Of a DNA stretch of 64,000 nucleotides, positions 55,579 to 64,000 are shown piece after piece (the first letter of the stretch is position 1; each line of letters starts with the position of its first letter). Below the pieces are notes generated by a model. The model had not been told where the DNA came from and searched no databases. It saw only the letters and a list, made by a program, of their open reading frames with translations. Source of the stretch: Rheinheimera pleomorphica (GTDB lineage: Bacteria; Pseudomonadota; Gammaproteobacteria; Enterobacterales; Alteromonadaceae); assembly GCF_011634895.1 (NCBI RefSeq), contig NZ_SIRR01000025.1, forward strand, positions 124,001 through 188,000, given 5' to 3'. A program made the translations under genes and the position numbers.

Positions 55579-57411
55579 CTAGCCTTTAAGATCGTTTTGT
55601 TGCGTACCGACCTGCTCTGCTGGTGCTATGTCACCTCTGGACACCACCACATCCATAGCTTTGCCTTTAATCTCACAGCTAACCGTAATGTCTTTACCGG
55701 CTATATTCTTGATTGTGCCTGCAGTTAGCAGTTCAATCACAGTGCCGTCTGGCAACTGTTTTACCCGGACAAATTTTACTTTCTGGTTTTTTTGTAGTGG
55801 CACCAAAGAGAGACTGTGGATCTGTAAGGTAGGGTTAGGTGGTGTGTCCACCGGCTCAGTTGTCTCAGCCGGTTTACTTGCCGGCAACGGGTTTTGCGTG
55901 TCAGCCTCCACTTTGCGTGTGCCGCCATGTATCATGCGCTCTGCCACGCCCCGCACTGCCATCAGAAACATTTCAGATGAAAAACCGGCCGCAAAAGCTA
56001 ACACAACATTGGCACCTATCGCTTCGGGCTTAGCCCATGAAAACGCAATTATCGCCACCCCTGGCGCACATAATACCTGCACGACCTGAAAGATAACCGT
56101 TTCCCGGGCATAAGCACCGCTCATGGGTAACGCAAGATCAGGGTTTTTCGCCAGCCAATATTTGTAATTCTGATGATAGCTGCTGCTAACCCGGCGCTGA
56201 AACTCTGGTATTTTACGCGCCATATTTATCAGTGCACCTAACAGAGCCAGAATTAAAAAATACACCGGCACCACTACACCACCGGTAATGGGCGCACCCA
56301 GCAATAATCTGTCTTCCGCTGCCTGTTGTCGCTGTTTTAGTTGTTGTTTTGTGCTACTGATATCCGACTGGTTTCTCGCTATCTCGGCTGTCACCTTAGC
56401 TAGTTCATCTCTTGCTGTTTTCAATGCAGTCTTGATATCTTTTACTGGCTGCAGTTCCTGCTTATTACTCACCAAGCGTTGCTCCAGTTCAAAGCCGGCT
56501 AAACGCATTTCATACTGGGCAATCGAATTTTCCAGCCGGTTTTTCTGCTCGGTATTGTGCGCTAATTGAAGATTGAGCGTATTTAAATTCAGTGGCGCAG
56601 TTTTTTTCTGGCTTATCGCTAAAATGGCCTCGGCACAATTATCCAGAATATGGCAAGCCAGAATGTTACCACCGATACTCAGCACCCACTGCGGTGGGAT
56701 ATCTCCGCATTCTGCCTGCAATGGCATGCGCCCATCCTGGCGGCGAATATCAGCTTTGCTTTTTTCGACAGCGCGATAGTCACAGCCTTTAACTATGGCC
56801 ACCAGCGTATTCAGCCTGGTATTTAGCAAGTATTCAATGCTGCTCCCGTCAGCTTTATTCGCCGGCTTTTCAGCAATATTGTGCTCTTGCGTCAGGTTTG
56901 TGTGTAGCGTTGTCGTTTCGGTTGTCCCGGCTGGCGTAGTAGTCTTTGCTAACTTTGTCGTATGCTGCGCGTGATCCGCTGCAAGCGTATTTGGCTCAGC
57001 GGCGGCTTTTTCAACTTCAGAAAGTAATACCTTAGGGTCAAACAACAAAACGTCTTTATTAACGCTTAGATAAATCAGCACACACCCCATTAGCAGAATA
57101 AAGCCATAAGCAAAACGAAAAATGCCGTTCATGACATAGTTATCTTCGCTTACCGGATCTGGCGCGCCGTTTTTATCGACATCAACGCCGTCACCGTTAT
57201 AATCGAGAGCCCGGGTGAATACCAAAATGGTAGCTGCCGCACTAAGTAGCAAGCCGGTTATCCGCCAGGTCCAGCTATCTTGTTCGAGGAAAAATGCTAA
57301 TACAGTAATGAAATAACTGAACAACGCCAGCCAGCCAGCATGCTGTTCAATGCTCAGTAGTACGCTGCTTGATTTGCTATCTGATGACGATGAATTTTGA
57401 GGCTTGTTCAT
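55579..57411 (-). CDS. Uncharacterised six-helix membrane protein with coiled coil
   Basis: A 610-residue protein. Three helices (about 25-42, 50-67, 96-116) surround a loop with a calcium-site-like DYNGDGVDVDKNGAPDP (residues 70-86). Then a low-complexity segment, a Cys-containing domain (GCDYRAVEKSKADIRR, AECGDIPPQWVL), a coiled coil (about 285-370), three more helices (378-397, 440-460, 466-488) and a soluble tail of about 110 residues that may hold a barrel (VRVKQLPDGTVIELLTAGTI). No family recognised. It overlaps the 600-residue gene by 4 bases. Confidence 0.7.
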   Translation of the reverse strand: MNKPQNSSSSDSKSSSVLLSIEQHAGWLALFSYFITVLAFFLEQDSWTWRITGLLLSAAATILVFTRALDYNGDGVDVDKNGAPDPVSEDNYVMNGIFRFAYGFILLMGCVLIYLSVNKDVLLFDPKVLLSEVEKAAAEPNTLAADHAQHTTKLAKTTTPAGTTETTTLHTNLTQEHNIAEKPANKADGSSIEYLLNTRLNTLVAIVKGCDYRAVEKSKADIRRQDGRMPLQAECGDIPPQWVLSIGGNILACHILDNCAEAILAISQKKTAPLNLNTLNLQLAHNTEQKNRLENSIAQYEMRLAGFELEQRLVSNKQELQPVKDIKTALKTARDELAKVTAEIARNQSDISSTKQQLKQRQQAAEDRLLLGAPITGGVVVPVYFLILALLGALINMARKIPEFQRRVSSSYHQNYKYWLAKNPDLALPMSGAYARETVIFQVVQVLCAPGVAIIAFSWAKPEAIGANVVLAFAAGFSSEMFLMAVRGVAERMIHGGTRKVEADTQNPLPASKPAETTEPVDTPPNPTLQIHSLSLVPLQKNQKVKFVRVKQLPDGTVIELLTAGTIKNIAGKDITVSCEIKGKAMDVVVSRGDIAPAEQVGTQQNDLKG

Positions 57412-59210
57412 TTAGCGACCTCAAAATGTGTTTTATAACCACTAAGCACGCCGATAATCTGATTACGAATACTGTTTAATGCCGTTTCGTATTCTTTTTG
57501 TTTTTGCTTATTCCCTGGCGTATCGTTTTCTAACTTATCCAGATCTTTTTGAAATGCCCGCAACTGCGCAATCATGCCAACTAATGCTTTGCGCTTTTGC
57601 GCTATCACTTGTTTATTTTGCTCAAGTTCACTGGCCGCAGACTCCACTGTAAAATTAATGTCGACGTTGTCAGCATTAGGGGCAGAAGCGGAGGCCGTTC
57701 CCCCTAGTTTAACGCCTGCGATAGTCATAGCCGCATCACCTACTGCCCGGGCAATTTCCAGTTGCCCCCTAATCAGGTTTGACGGGTCATTTTCAACGTG
57801 ATGTGCTCTGAAATGCAGTGGCGTATCGCGCACTATCACCATCGATGTTTTCCCCTGTGCCTGCACAAAAGTTTTACCGACTTTTTTGTTCCAATGATGT
57901 TCGTTCAGCGGGTCCGTCACGGTGCGCCAGATTGGATCCCCGACATCCTGTAGCCGGTCAATCAAGTCGTATAATCCCGAGGTATTACTCGCTTGCTGTG
58001 CCAGCAGCTCTTTAATGCTGCCAGCAAAAGGCATTTTTCGATTAAAACCGACAAAATCTATTTTAATCTGCCCGCGCTGCAAGGCCGTCAAGTCTTGCTG
58101 ACGGGCTTTCGCGCGAGCGTGTTTCTGTTCATCTTGTAAAACTAAACGGTCTGAAAGGTTTTGGATCCGCCCCCGAGCATCATCCACTAATCTATACAAG
58201 CGCTCCTGCTCCAGCTTATTGCTCCCAGCTTGCATCCACTTTGCGTGGACCAGACTTTCAAGCGATGCCCAATCGACATAAACATTCGGCAGATTCTGAT
58301 ACGCGCTAAAGGCGTTCACCACTTGGGATAGCCGCTGTAATACCTGATGTTGCAAAGCGAACAATGAGTGTTCACCCGCCAGAGATTTTTCAATAAATTG
58401 AGATTCTGTCAGCCAAACTTCGTTATCTGCAGTATGTCTGTCACAAGGAACAATGACGTATCTGTTGCCAATCTTTTTATGGCATTGTCTTTTTTCATAA
58501 TCTAATGTTGGCGTCTGGCTATTTTTATTCTCCCGGCCAGCATCTTTAAACCTTATTTGCTCTGTACAACTGACATCTATTGTTCGTGGCACGGTATCCT
58601 TAATTACAGCGCGCTCTGTCAGTTTTTTGCTTGTCGCAGTCACCTCGGTAACAGTTGACTGGTAAATTTCCCTGGTATTGGACTGCAGACTAACATCGGA
58701 TTTAGCCAGGCATTTAGTGGCATAGGTGTTTTTTGCCGTAGCAATAACGTGCAAATAGGTATCGTTATAATGATTAATCTCGGTTAACAGCTGTTGGAGC
58801 GTAGCAGTGAGTGCGTTAATACTCTCTTCTTCACAGTTATTGTTGTTAATGATGGCCGCGCTGAGGTGCTGCAGCGGATGGCCGGCTGAAAATGCAGCTG
58901 TACAAGATGTACTGTTTGCTTTTGCATCTGAGCCATCATCTGTGGCTGAGCCACCAGCGCTGAGCCAAAGTGACTTATAAATATTCAGCACTTCGCTTTT
59001 CCACTGCTTAGAGGCATTTCTATTCGCTCTGGCCTCTTGCAGCAATACCTCAGCCTGAGCGTATAACGCCATATTATCCTGAGGAGACGGCGGTAACAGC
59101 ATACGGGGGTCTTCATCGTATAAATCAACCTCCACGACGAGTTTGGCGGAGGCGCAACCTAACAGCACAGCGGTTAAGCCACAGACAGCGAACAATTTAA
59201 GTGTTTTCAT
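57408..59210 (-). CDS. Uncharacterised 600-residue lipoprotein
   Basis: A lipoprotein (AVLLGCASA, Cys19; the +2 residue is Ala, so outer-membrane sorting is expected). The rest is helical with many charged residues and coiled-coil segments (QRLSQVVNAFSAYQNLPNVY, and the C-terminal SELEQNKQVIAQKRKALVGM). A middle segment is Cys-rich (RQCHKKIGNRYVIVPCDRH). No catalytic motif or known domain is visible. It overlaps its neighbours on both sides by 4 bases, so it is translationally coupled to both. Confidence 0.72.
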   Translation of the reverse strand: MKTLKLFAVCGLTAVLLGCASAKLVVEVDLYDEDPRMLLPPSPQDNMALYAQAEVLLQEARANRNASKQWKSEVLNIYKSLWLSAGGSATDDGSDAKANSTSCTAAFSAGHPLQHLSAAIINNNNCEEESINALTATLQQLLTEINHYNDTYLHVIATAKNTYATKCLAKSDVSLQSNTREIYQSTVTEVTATSKKLTERAVIKDTVPRTIDVSCTEQIRFKDAGRENKNSQTPTLDYEKRQCHKKIGNRYVIVPCDRHTADNEVWLTESQFIEKSLAGEHSLFALQHQVLQRLSQVVNAFSAYQNLPNVYVDWASLESLVHAKWMQAGSNKLEQERLYRLVDDARGRIQNLSDRLVLQDEQKHARAKARQQDLTALQRGQIKIDFVGFNRKMPFAGSIKELLAQQASNTSGLYDLIDRLQDVGDPIWRTVTDPLNEHHWNKKVGKTFVQAQGKTSMVIVRDTPLHFRAHHVENDPSNLIRGQLEIARAVGDAAMTIAGVKLGGTASASAPNADNVDINFTVESAASELEQNKQVIAQKRKALVGMIAQLRAFQKDLDKLENDTPGNKQKQKEYETALNSIRNQIIGVLSGYKTHFEVAK

Positions 59211-60013
59211 TGCACACTCTCCGCAACCGTCAGCAGTGAAATAACCCGGCGCAGCAATTCGTCTTGCTCTGCTGTGGCGGCATTGTCCAAGGCTAGATTA
59301 AGCTGCGTGGCAATAAGCGTAAAATTATCTGTTGCGGCAGCGATTTCTGCCTGTTCTTTCGTCGACAGGTTCTGTTGCTGTTGTTGTATTACATCAGTAA
59401 GCTTCAGCACTGATGCACTGGTTTCAGTCGATTGCGAGAAGCCTTTAATGCCGTTAATAACCTGCGTCGGATCAGACGACAGCACCATAACCAGTTTCTG
59501 GCCAGCACGGCGGGTAATCAGGTTTTCAGCCGGGTTATACTCTAACTCGATAGCACCGGTCGGCAGCGCTGTCGTGCTGCCGGGCATAGCACGCAGCCGT
59601 TTTAACACTTGCATCCATATTGCCAGGTCGGCATTAGTGGCGTTGGGGTTTGCCGCGACAGTTAAGTAGGCTTTGTACGCCTTTTTTAATTCTTCGTTTA
59701 GTGTGGAGCGAATAGCATTTTCGACATTAAGCGATTCGGCGGCATTTGACGTTGTTGCATCACCATAGAGTGCATCAACTGAATGGGCCGAAAACCATGC
59801 AGCGTCATAATTGGCGTCGCCCAGCTCAGCATTAGCCTGAACCCGCACACGGTAATAGTTTGTGTTATCACCGCTGGGTACGGCAACATAATACACTTCC
59901 TGTACATCCATGCCCGCGCAACCGGTTAGTAGAACAGGAAAAAGCAGTGTTAACATTAGCGGTATAATGCGAATTCCAGCGCAGACTGTTTTACTCCGAA
60001 ACGCAGGATACAT
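59207..60013 (-). CDS. Uncharacterised lipoprotein, first gene of envelope operon
   Basis: A 268-residue lipoprotein (LLTGCAGMDV, Cys32, +2 Ala). After the lipobox a strand-rich part (EVYYVAVPSGDNTNYYRVRV) is followed by helices and a second strand region (GAIELEYNPAENLITRRAGQ). It ends with a helical segment (VIQQQQQNLSTKEQAEIAAA). No family recognised. The ATG at 60013 is preferred because AAAAGGATG lies upstream; an in-frame start 17 codons earlier is possible. It shares ATGA with the next gene. Confidence 0.68.
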   Translation of the reverse strand: MYPAFRSKTVCAGIRIIPLMLTLLFPVLLTGCAGMDVQEVYYVAVPSGDNTNYYRVRVQANAELGDANYDAAWFSAHSVDALYGDATTSNAAESLNVENAIRSTLNEELKKAYKAYLTVAANPNATNADLAIWMQVLKRLRAMPGSTTALPTGAIELEYNPAENLITRRAGQKLVMVLSSDPTQVINGIKGFSQSTETSASVLKLTDVIQQQQQNLSTKEQAEIAAATDNFTLIATQLNLALDNAATAEQDELLRRVISLLTVAESVQ

Positions 60014-60313
60014 AGCAACATCCTTTTTACTATTGATAAGTACCAGGGTATAGCAACAACACAATAATTGAATCGAACAATCGAACTATAAGAGCTGACA
60101 GCAGGCTAAAACCGTTAATATGATTTTGTTTTGGCTAAACATTGCCTCGTTACCGCATTTCACAAAACCTAACAGTGCAGACATATCAACTGCAACAAGG
60201 TATAGTTCAATACGATAAGTATTGCTAACAAACAATTACGGTAGTGTGATTTATACAGAATTTATAAGAAAATCATCGATAGTATTTAGAAGCAGCAGAA
60301 TTTCAGGACAGAT

Positions 60314-60652
60314 ATGAGCAAAACCAACAGCGGCGCGGCGGCCTATCAGCAGCAGGAACAAGGCTATCGCGATAAGGCGTTAAAAATGTACCCCTGGGTG
60401 TGCGGCCGTTGTGCCCGCGAGTTTGTGCATTCCAATTTGCGCGAGCTTACCGTGCATCATATTGACCATAACCACAGCAATAACCCAAGTGATGGCAGCA
60501 ACTGGGAGTTACTCTGTATTTATTGCCATGATAACGAGCACAATAAATTTCACGAATTTGTGCTGTATGGTGGTACTACTGAGCAGAAAGTGGCACCAGC
60601 AACGCACAACCCTTTTGCCGATTTAAAAGCGCTGCTAACTAAACCGAAGTAA
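60314..60652 (+). CDS. yajD: HNH nuclease YajD
   Basis: A 112-residue HNH protein. The metal-site cysteines CGRCAREF and CIYCHDNEH flank LRELTVHHIDHNHSNNP, closely matching E. coli YajD. ACAGATATG supplies the start, with AGGAC upstream. Its nuclease role in vivo is not settled. The 250 bases between it and the envelope operon must hold divergent promoters; none is obvious. Confidence 0.93.
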   Translation: MSKTNSGAAAYQQQEQGYRDKALKMYPWVCGRCAREFVHSNLRELTVHHIDHNHSNNPSDGSNWELLCIYCHDNEHNKFHEFVLYGGTTEQKVAPATHNPFADLKALLTKPK

Positions 60653-60664
60653 GCTTTCAGCGCT

Positions 60665-61480
60665 TTAATCTGCTGCCTGGCTATTACGCAATTTGGCTAA
60701 TGCTGCGGCCAGAGTAGCGTCAGACAATTCGCCCATATGGCTGGATACCAGCTGACCACGCTGGTCAAAATACAGCGTCACCGGTAAACCGTAAGCGCCG
60801 AAGTGCTGCGGCAGTTGCCCGCGGTTATCCAGTAATACCTGAGACAAGGGCAACCGCAATGTCGTTAGATACTGTTTAACAGTGTCAGCGGATTCTTGCT
60901 GGTTTACCAGTACAAACTGAATATCGGGGTTGTTTTGTCCGGCTCTGGCTAGTAACGGCATTTCACGTCGGCACGGCGGACACCAGCTAGCCCACAGGTT
61001 TACTACCGTCAACTGGCCTTTATTTTGCTGCAAATTCGTCTGGCCGCCGTCTAAGCGGGCCAGCGTGATATCTGGCAGCTGTGCCTGCTGGCGGCCACTG
61101 GTAACGACAGTCATTAATACTGCGAATAACAGCACAGTCGTCAGCGTGCCACTTAGCAACGCCTTGCGTTGCTGTGGGTAGCGTTTTAGTTGCAGCATCA
61201 GCATGACACTGGCCGCAAGTAATGTCGCCGACAGATCAAAACCGCGATCACGAAAATCCAGCATTTGCCACAGCGAATCATAGCTTTGGCTAAACCGCAG
61301 CACAAAAACAATGCGGCCAAACACCAGGCTGGCCAGCAATACGGTCAACAACTGATCGGTAACCGCTCTGTGCTGTTTCTTTGCCTCCAGCGCCGCAACA
61401 ATCAGCCCCACGACTACACTAAACAACAGCAGCAGTGGCGGCACCGGTAGCGCCAAGGGCCCCAGATTAATAGCAATCAT
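60665..61480 (-). CDS. LGT-like membrane domain fused to TlpA-type thioredoxin
   Basis: A 271-residue fusion. Residues 1-130 hold about four helices resembling the N-terminal half of prolipoprotein diacylglyceryl transferase (PVPPLLLLFSVVVGLIVAAL, FGRIVFVLRF). Residues 135-271 are a TlpA/ResA-like thioredoxin with WASWCPPCRREMPLL and the cis-Pro GLPVTLYF. The active site faces the periplasm. The LGT half lacks the family's catalytic Arg/His set as far as I can see, so it is likely only an anchor or partner site. Confidence 0.8.
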   Translation of the reverse strand: MIAINLGPLALPVPPLLLLFSVVVGLIVAALEAKKQHRAVTDQLLTVLLASLVFGRIVFVLRFSQSYDSLWQMLDFRDRGFDLSATLLAASVMLMLQLKRYPQQRKALLSGTLTTVLLFAVLMTVVTSGRQQAQLPDITLARLDGGQTNLQQNKGQLTVVNLWASWCPPCRREMPLLARAGQNNPDIQFVLVNQQESADTVKQYLTTLRLPLSQVLLDNRGQLPQHFGAYGLPVTLYFDQRGQLVSSHMGELSDATLAAALAKLRNSQAAD

Positions 61481-61526
61481 AATTCTCCAAACATAACAAC
61501 TGCCGCTATCAACAGCATGACATGTT

Positions 61527-62477
61527 CTAGCGCTCGGCCAACGCCATCAAGCGTGCTGCATGCTGTTTTAACGCCTGTTTCAGCGCTGGCGGTTCGATAA
61601 TACTAAAATCAAACGGCAGCTGGCTTAACCACTGCGCTAAGCAATAACAACTGTCGGTGCGAGTGCTTAGCAGCAAGCCATCTGCCTGTGGCTTCAACAT
61701 CGATGCCGTTTCCCCCATCGCCTGTGCTGCGGTAGGTTTATCGGTATGCAACAGCACCTGTACGTCTAAATTGCCCGGTATGCCATACAGGCTTTGGGTA
61801 AAATGTTCAGCCGAATCAAATTGCGCAGGCCGGTTAAAGCTCTGCTGCAGCAATTCGATATGCTGCAAACGATCCAGCCGGAAGGTTCGTAGCTCATTTC
61901 TTAAATGACAATAACCACTCATATACCAGCGGCCACTGCGAAACAACAAACCATAAGGGTCAACATGTCGATCTACCGGCGCCTGCTGATATGACGCATA
62001 ACGAATATTGACCGAGCGCTGCTGTTCAATAGCATCAAGCAAAGGCCCAAGCTGCTGGCCGGAGGCCCCGGCCTCTGCCGACGGCAACATCAGTTTAATG
62101 GTATCGGCAACAGCCCGGGCGCGGGATTTCAGCTTCGCCGGCATCACCCGCTCCAGCTTAGCCTGCACACTGCTGACAGCAGCCTGTGTATCAGCTAACT
62201 GTAAATTTTTCGCCGCCAACAGCCCGAGCGACAATGCCAGAGTTTCGTCATTGGTAAACATCATCGGCGGCAATTTAAAACCGGCCACCAACATATAGCC
62301 GCCATCGCAGCCCTGCTCGGTAGTTACCGGAATGCCCAGTTGCTCCAGCGCCTGAATATAGCGACGCACCGTGCGTTTATCCACCCCCAGCCTGGCAGCG
62401 AGTTCAGTGCCACTTAACCGGCCATGGCTTTGCAGCAACTCTAACAGGCTCAGCACCCGGATGGTTGGACCGCTCAT
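61527..62477 (-). CDS. HTH/WYL-domain transcriptional regulator
   Basis: A 316-residue regulator with an N-terminal HTH_11 domain (GTELAARLGVDKRTVRRYIQ) and a WYL domain (VNIRYASYQQAPVDRHVDPY, GLLFRSGRWYMSGYCHLR, FRLDRLQ). WYL domains sense nucleic-acid or small ligands. It is divergent from the GST gene and may control it. The 146 bases between them have no clear operator. Confidence 0.92.
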   Translation of the reverse strand: MSGPTIRVLSLLELLQSHGRLSGTELAARLGVDKRTVRRYIQALEQLGIPVTTEQGCDGGYMLVAGFKLPPMMFTNDETLALSLGLLAAKNLQLADTQAAVSSVQAKLERVMPAKLKSRARAVADTIKLMLPSAEAGASGQQLGPLLDAIEQQRSVNIRYASYQQAPVDRHVDPYGLLFRSGRWYMSGYCHLRNELRTFRLDRLQHIELLQQSFNRPAQFDSAEHFTQSLYGIPGNLDVQVLLHTDKPTAAQAMGETASMLKPQADGLLLSTRTDSCYCLAQWLSQLPFDFSIIEPPALKQALKQHAARLMALAER

Positions 62478-62623
62478 GCCATGCTCCGTCTGTTAATTGA
62501 AATACATTTTTTCATGCCGACAACTATAACCGAAAACTAGGACAGGTTATGACCTATATGCGTTTTATGCTGCGTGAGTAGCGGAATACCCCGCCTTTGA
62601 TACCCCTGACAAGGAGCGACAAC

Positions 62624-63247
62624 ATGCAAGCCATTACCCTTTACACCAACCCCAATTCACGTGGCCGTATTATCCGCTGGCTGCTGGAAGAACTTAGCGT
62701 ACCCTACGAGGTAAAAGTGCTGCAGTATGGCCGCGAGATAAAAGCAGCGACGTTTTTAGCGCTAAACCCGATGGGTAAAGTGCCGGTAATTACCCACGGT
62801 GATGTGGTAGTAACCGAAGCGGCCGCCATTTGCGCCTACCTGGCCGATCAGTTTGCCGATAAACAGCTGGCGCCAGCGTTTAATAGCCCGGCGCGCGCGG
62901 CTTATTACCGCTGGTTATTTTTTACAGCCGGCCCGCTGGAAATGGCCACCAGCGCCAAAGCCTTTGGCTGGCAGCTGGATGCCGACAACGCTCAGGCTGT
63001 TGGCTGTGGTTTGTATCAGGATACGGTAAATGCACTGGAAACAGCCTTAACGAACGGGCCTTACATTTGTGGTGAGCAATTTACCGCCGCCGATGTGTAT
63101 GTCGGCAGCCATATTGAATGGGGCATGATGTTTGACACCCTGGAAAAGCGGCCAGCGTTTATGGAATATGTGCAACGCTTACAAACCCGGCCTGCCGCCA
63201 TTAGAGCCAATCAGTTAGATGATGCGCTGGTACCACAGCCAGCTTAA
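62624..63247 (+). CDS. Glutathione S-transferase
   Basis: A 207-residue protein with an N-terminal thioredoxin-like domain (ITLYTNPNSRGRIIRWLLEE, NPMGKVPVITHGDVVVTEA) and a helical C-terminal domain (YICGEQFTAADVYVGSHIEW). Ser/Arg after NPN fits a beta- or theta-like active site. The ATG at 62624 has AAGGAGCGAC upstream, so an ATG/ATA nine codons earlier is not used. Divergent from the WYL regulator. Confidence 0.94.
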   Translation: MQAITLYTNPNSRGRIIRWLLEELSVPYEVKVLQYGREIKAATFLALNPMGKVPVITHGDVVVTEAAAICAYLADQFADKQLAPAFNSPARAAYYRWLFFTAGPLEMATSAKAFGWQLDADNAQAVGCGLYQDTVNALETALTNGPYICGEQFTAADVYVGSHIEWGMMFDTLEKRPAFMEYVQRLQTRPAAIRANQLDDALVPQPA

Positions 63248-63287
63248 GGTTACAGCCGCAGGTTTTTACTTTGCACGGACGTTAAAC

Positions 63288-63305
63288 GGGCGCAATAGTG
63301 CGCCC
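63288..63305 (+). repeat. Hairpin GGGCGC-AATAGT-GCGCCC, third copy of repeat core
   Basis: The same inverted-repeat core as in the two 83-bp repeats, with one central change. It is placed between the convergent GST and NYN genes, where it can serve as a terminator hairpin. Confidence 0.75.
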
Positions 63306-63782
63306 CTAGGGCAGCAGCAATGCCTCGTCAATAGCAATAAAGCGGCTGGCGGCTTTAATCAGCGCCTGAGCAGTTAAGCCTTCCACGCCATAAATCTCTA
63401 CTTCGGTTTGATATTTAGTGATGAGTTTTTCTGCCAGCAGGCCAAAATCGCCATCACCAGAGGCCAGTACCAGCACATCGCTGTGCTGGCCGTATTCAAT
63501 TGCATCTAACGTTATACCGACATCCCAATCGCCTTTGGCACTGCCGTCAGCACGCTGAATAAAGGGTTTTAGTTTTACCTCAAAGCCGATGGCACGCAGA
63601 ATATTTTGAAACTGGCGCTGCTTTTCATCGCCACGATCAATGGCATAGGCAATGGCTTTGACCACAGTACGCCCGGCCGTTACCTGACGCCAGAAGGCGT
63701 TGTAGTCAAAATTGCGGCCAAAGGCCTCGCGGCTGGTGTAATAGATATTTTGTACATCAACCAAAATGGTAACACTGGGCAT
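63306..63782 (-). CDS. NYN-domain protein (LabA/DUF88 family)
   Basis: A 158-residue PIN-like protein: VTILVDVQNIYYTSREAF carries the first acidic residue, KGDWDVGITLDAIEYGQ the middle and LVLASGDGDFGLLAEKL the last aspartates. NYN proteins are RNA-nuclease-like. The ATG at 63782 (with GGAAG upstream) is preferred over one 18 codons earlier whose product would begin with unrelated hydrophobic residues. The stop codon abuts the repeat hairpin. Confidence 0.92.
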   Translation of the reverse strand: MPSVTILVDVQNIYYTSREAFGRNFDYNAFWRQVTAGRTVVKAIAYAIDRGDEKQRQFQNILRAIGFEVKLKPFIQRADGSAKGDWDVGITLDAIEYGQHSDVLVLASGDGDFGLLAEKLITKYQTEVEIYGVEGLTAQALIKAASRFIAIDEALLLP

Positions 63783-63843
63783 GACAGCTTCCGCCAATAA
63801 AACAGCCAAACTAACCGGCTGCACCCAATACCGCAACCTTTAT

Positions 63844-64000
63844 TTACTGCTGGCTAATCGCTGCAAATTCCGCCTTAAGTAGCGCGGCCAAATCCGTTGC
63901 AACAAGCGCAATTTCCAACCCACGTTTACCGGCGCTGACATAAATCGTACTAAATTGCGTTGCTGAGCTGTCAATAATGGTCGGCAAGGCTTTTTTCTGC
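63844..64000 (-). CDS. ybaK: Cys-tRNA(Pro)/Cys-tRNA(Cys) deacylase YbaK, 3' end (start outside window)
   Basis: The minus strand reads, to a TAA at 63844-63846, as the C-terminal 51 residues of Yba[21 protein letters not shown], followed by [20 protein letters not shown]. It closely matches the end of E. coli YbaK. The frame runs off the window edge. Confidence 0.88.
   Translation of the reverse strand, partial: QKKALPTIIDSSATQFSTIYVSAGKRGLEIALVATDLAALLKAEFAAISQQ

Noticed and set aside
59698..59907. A 69-codon open frame within the first lipoprotein gene in another frame
   Set aside because: It sits wholly inside a gene with a lipobox and coupled neighbours, and has no features of its own.
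1..64000. CRISPR arrays, tRNA and rRNA genes
   Set aside because: I looked for evenly spaced repeats and for clover-leaf or rRNA landmarks by eye and found none; a short tRNA could still be missed without a dedicated search.

Overview
The window comes from a Gram-negative gammaproteobacterium, most likely an alteromonad near Rheinheimera, Alishewanella or Arsukibacterium. This is inferred from gene content and order: a PrsK/PrsR pair, a TonB2-type operon with a TtpC-like protein, epd-pgk-fba beside tkt, metK with a MetJ box, rsmE-gshB-yqgE-ruvX, an imuA-imuB-dnaE2 cassette behind a LexA box, and yfhM-pbpC. No rRNA, tRNA, CRISPR array or intact insertion sequence was seen.

Regions: 1-2.7 kb holds the 3' part of prsK and all of prsR. 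2.7-7.7 kb is a six-gene TonB2-type energy-transduction operon on the minus strand. 7.9-13.3 kb is central carbon metabolism (fba, pgk, epd, tkt). 13.6-19.6 kb is plus-strand housekeeping (metK, an AbgT-family transporter, rsmE, gshB, yqgE, ruvX, DUF1653). 19.6-21.5 kb is a three-gene uncharacterised set with a DUF2589 protein. 21.9-24.0 kb is a small membrane protein and a LytS/LytTR two-component pair. 25.1-30.7 kb is accessory: a four-gene operon of exported or membrane proteins, then a lipase locus with an exported partner and two membrane proteins. 30.7-50.6 kb is mostly core (rlmJ, S1/P1 nuclease, isochorismatase-like hydrolase, SOS mutasome, rlmC, pbpC, giant alpha-2-macroglobulin, thpR, ygiQ). 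50.7-54.2 kb is a patchy island: an AT-rich RES-domain gene, a toxin-antitoxin pair, an antitoxin relic that has lost its DNA-binding domain, and an exported hydrolase. Two 83-bp direct repeats bracket most of this island. 54.2-60.0 kb carries a GNAT gene and a tightly overlapping four-gene operon (two outer-membrane lipoproteins, a six-helix membrane protein with a coiled coil, and an SH3-M15 peptidase) that I do not recognise. 60.3-64 kb has yajD, an LGT-like/TlpA fusion, a WYL regulator, a GST, a NYN-domain protein and the 3' end of ybaK.

The best candidates for an undescribed system are the four-gene envelope operon at 54.8-60.0 kb and the lipase locus at 27.9-30.7 kb. The DUF2589 set and the zinc-ribbon/exported-protein operon come next. 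The functions proposed for these are inferences from domain architecture and gene overlap only.
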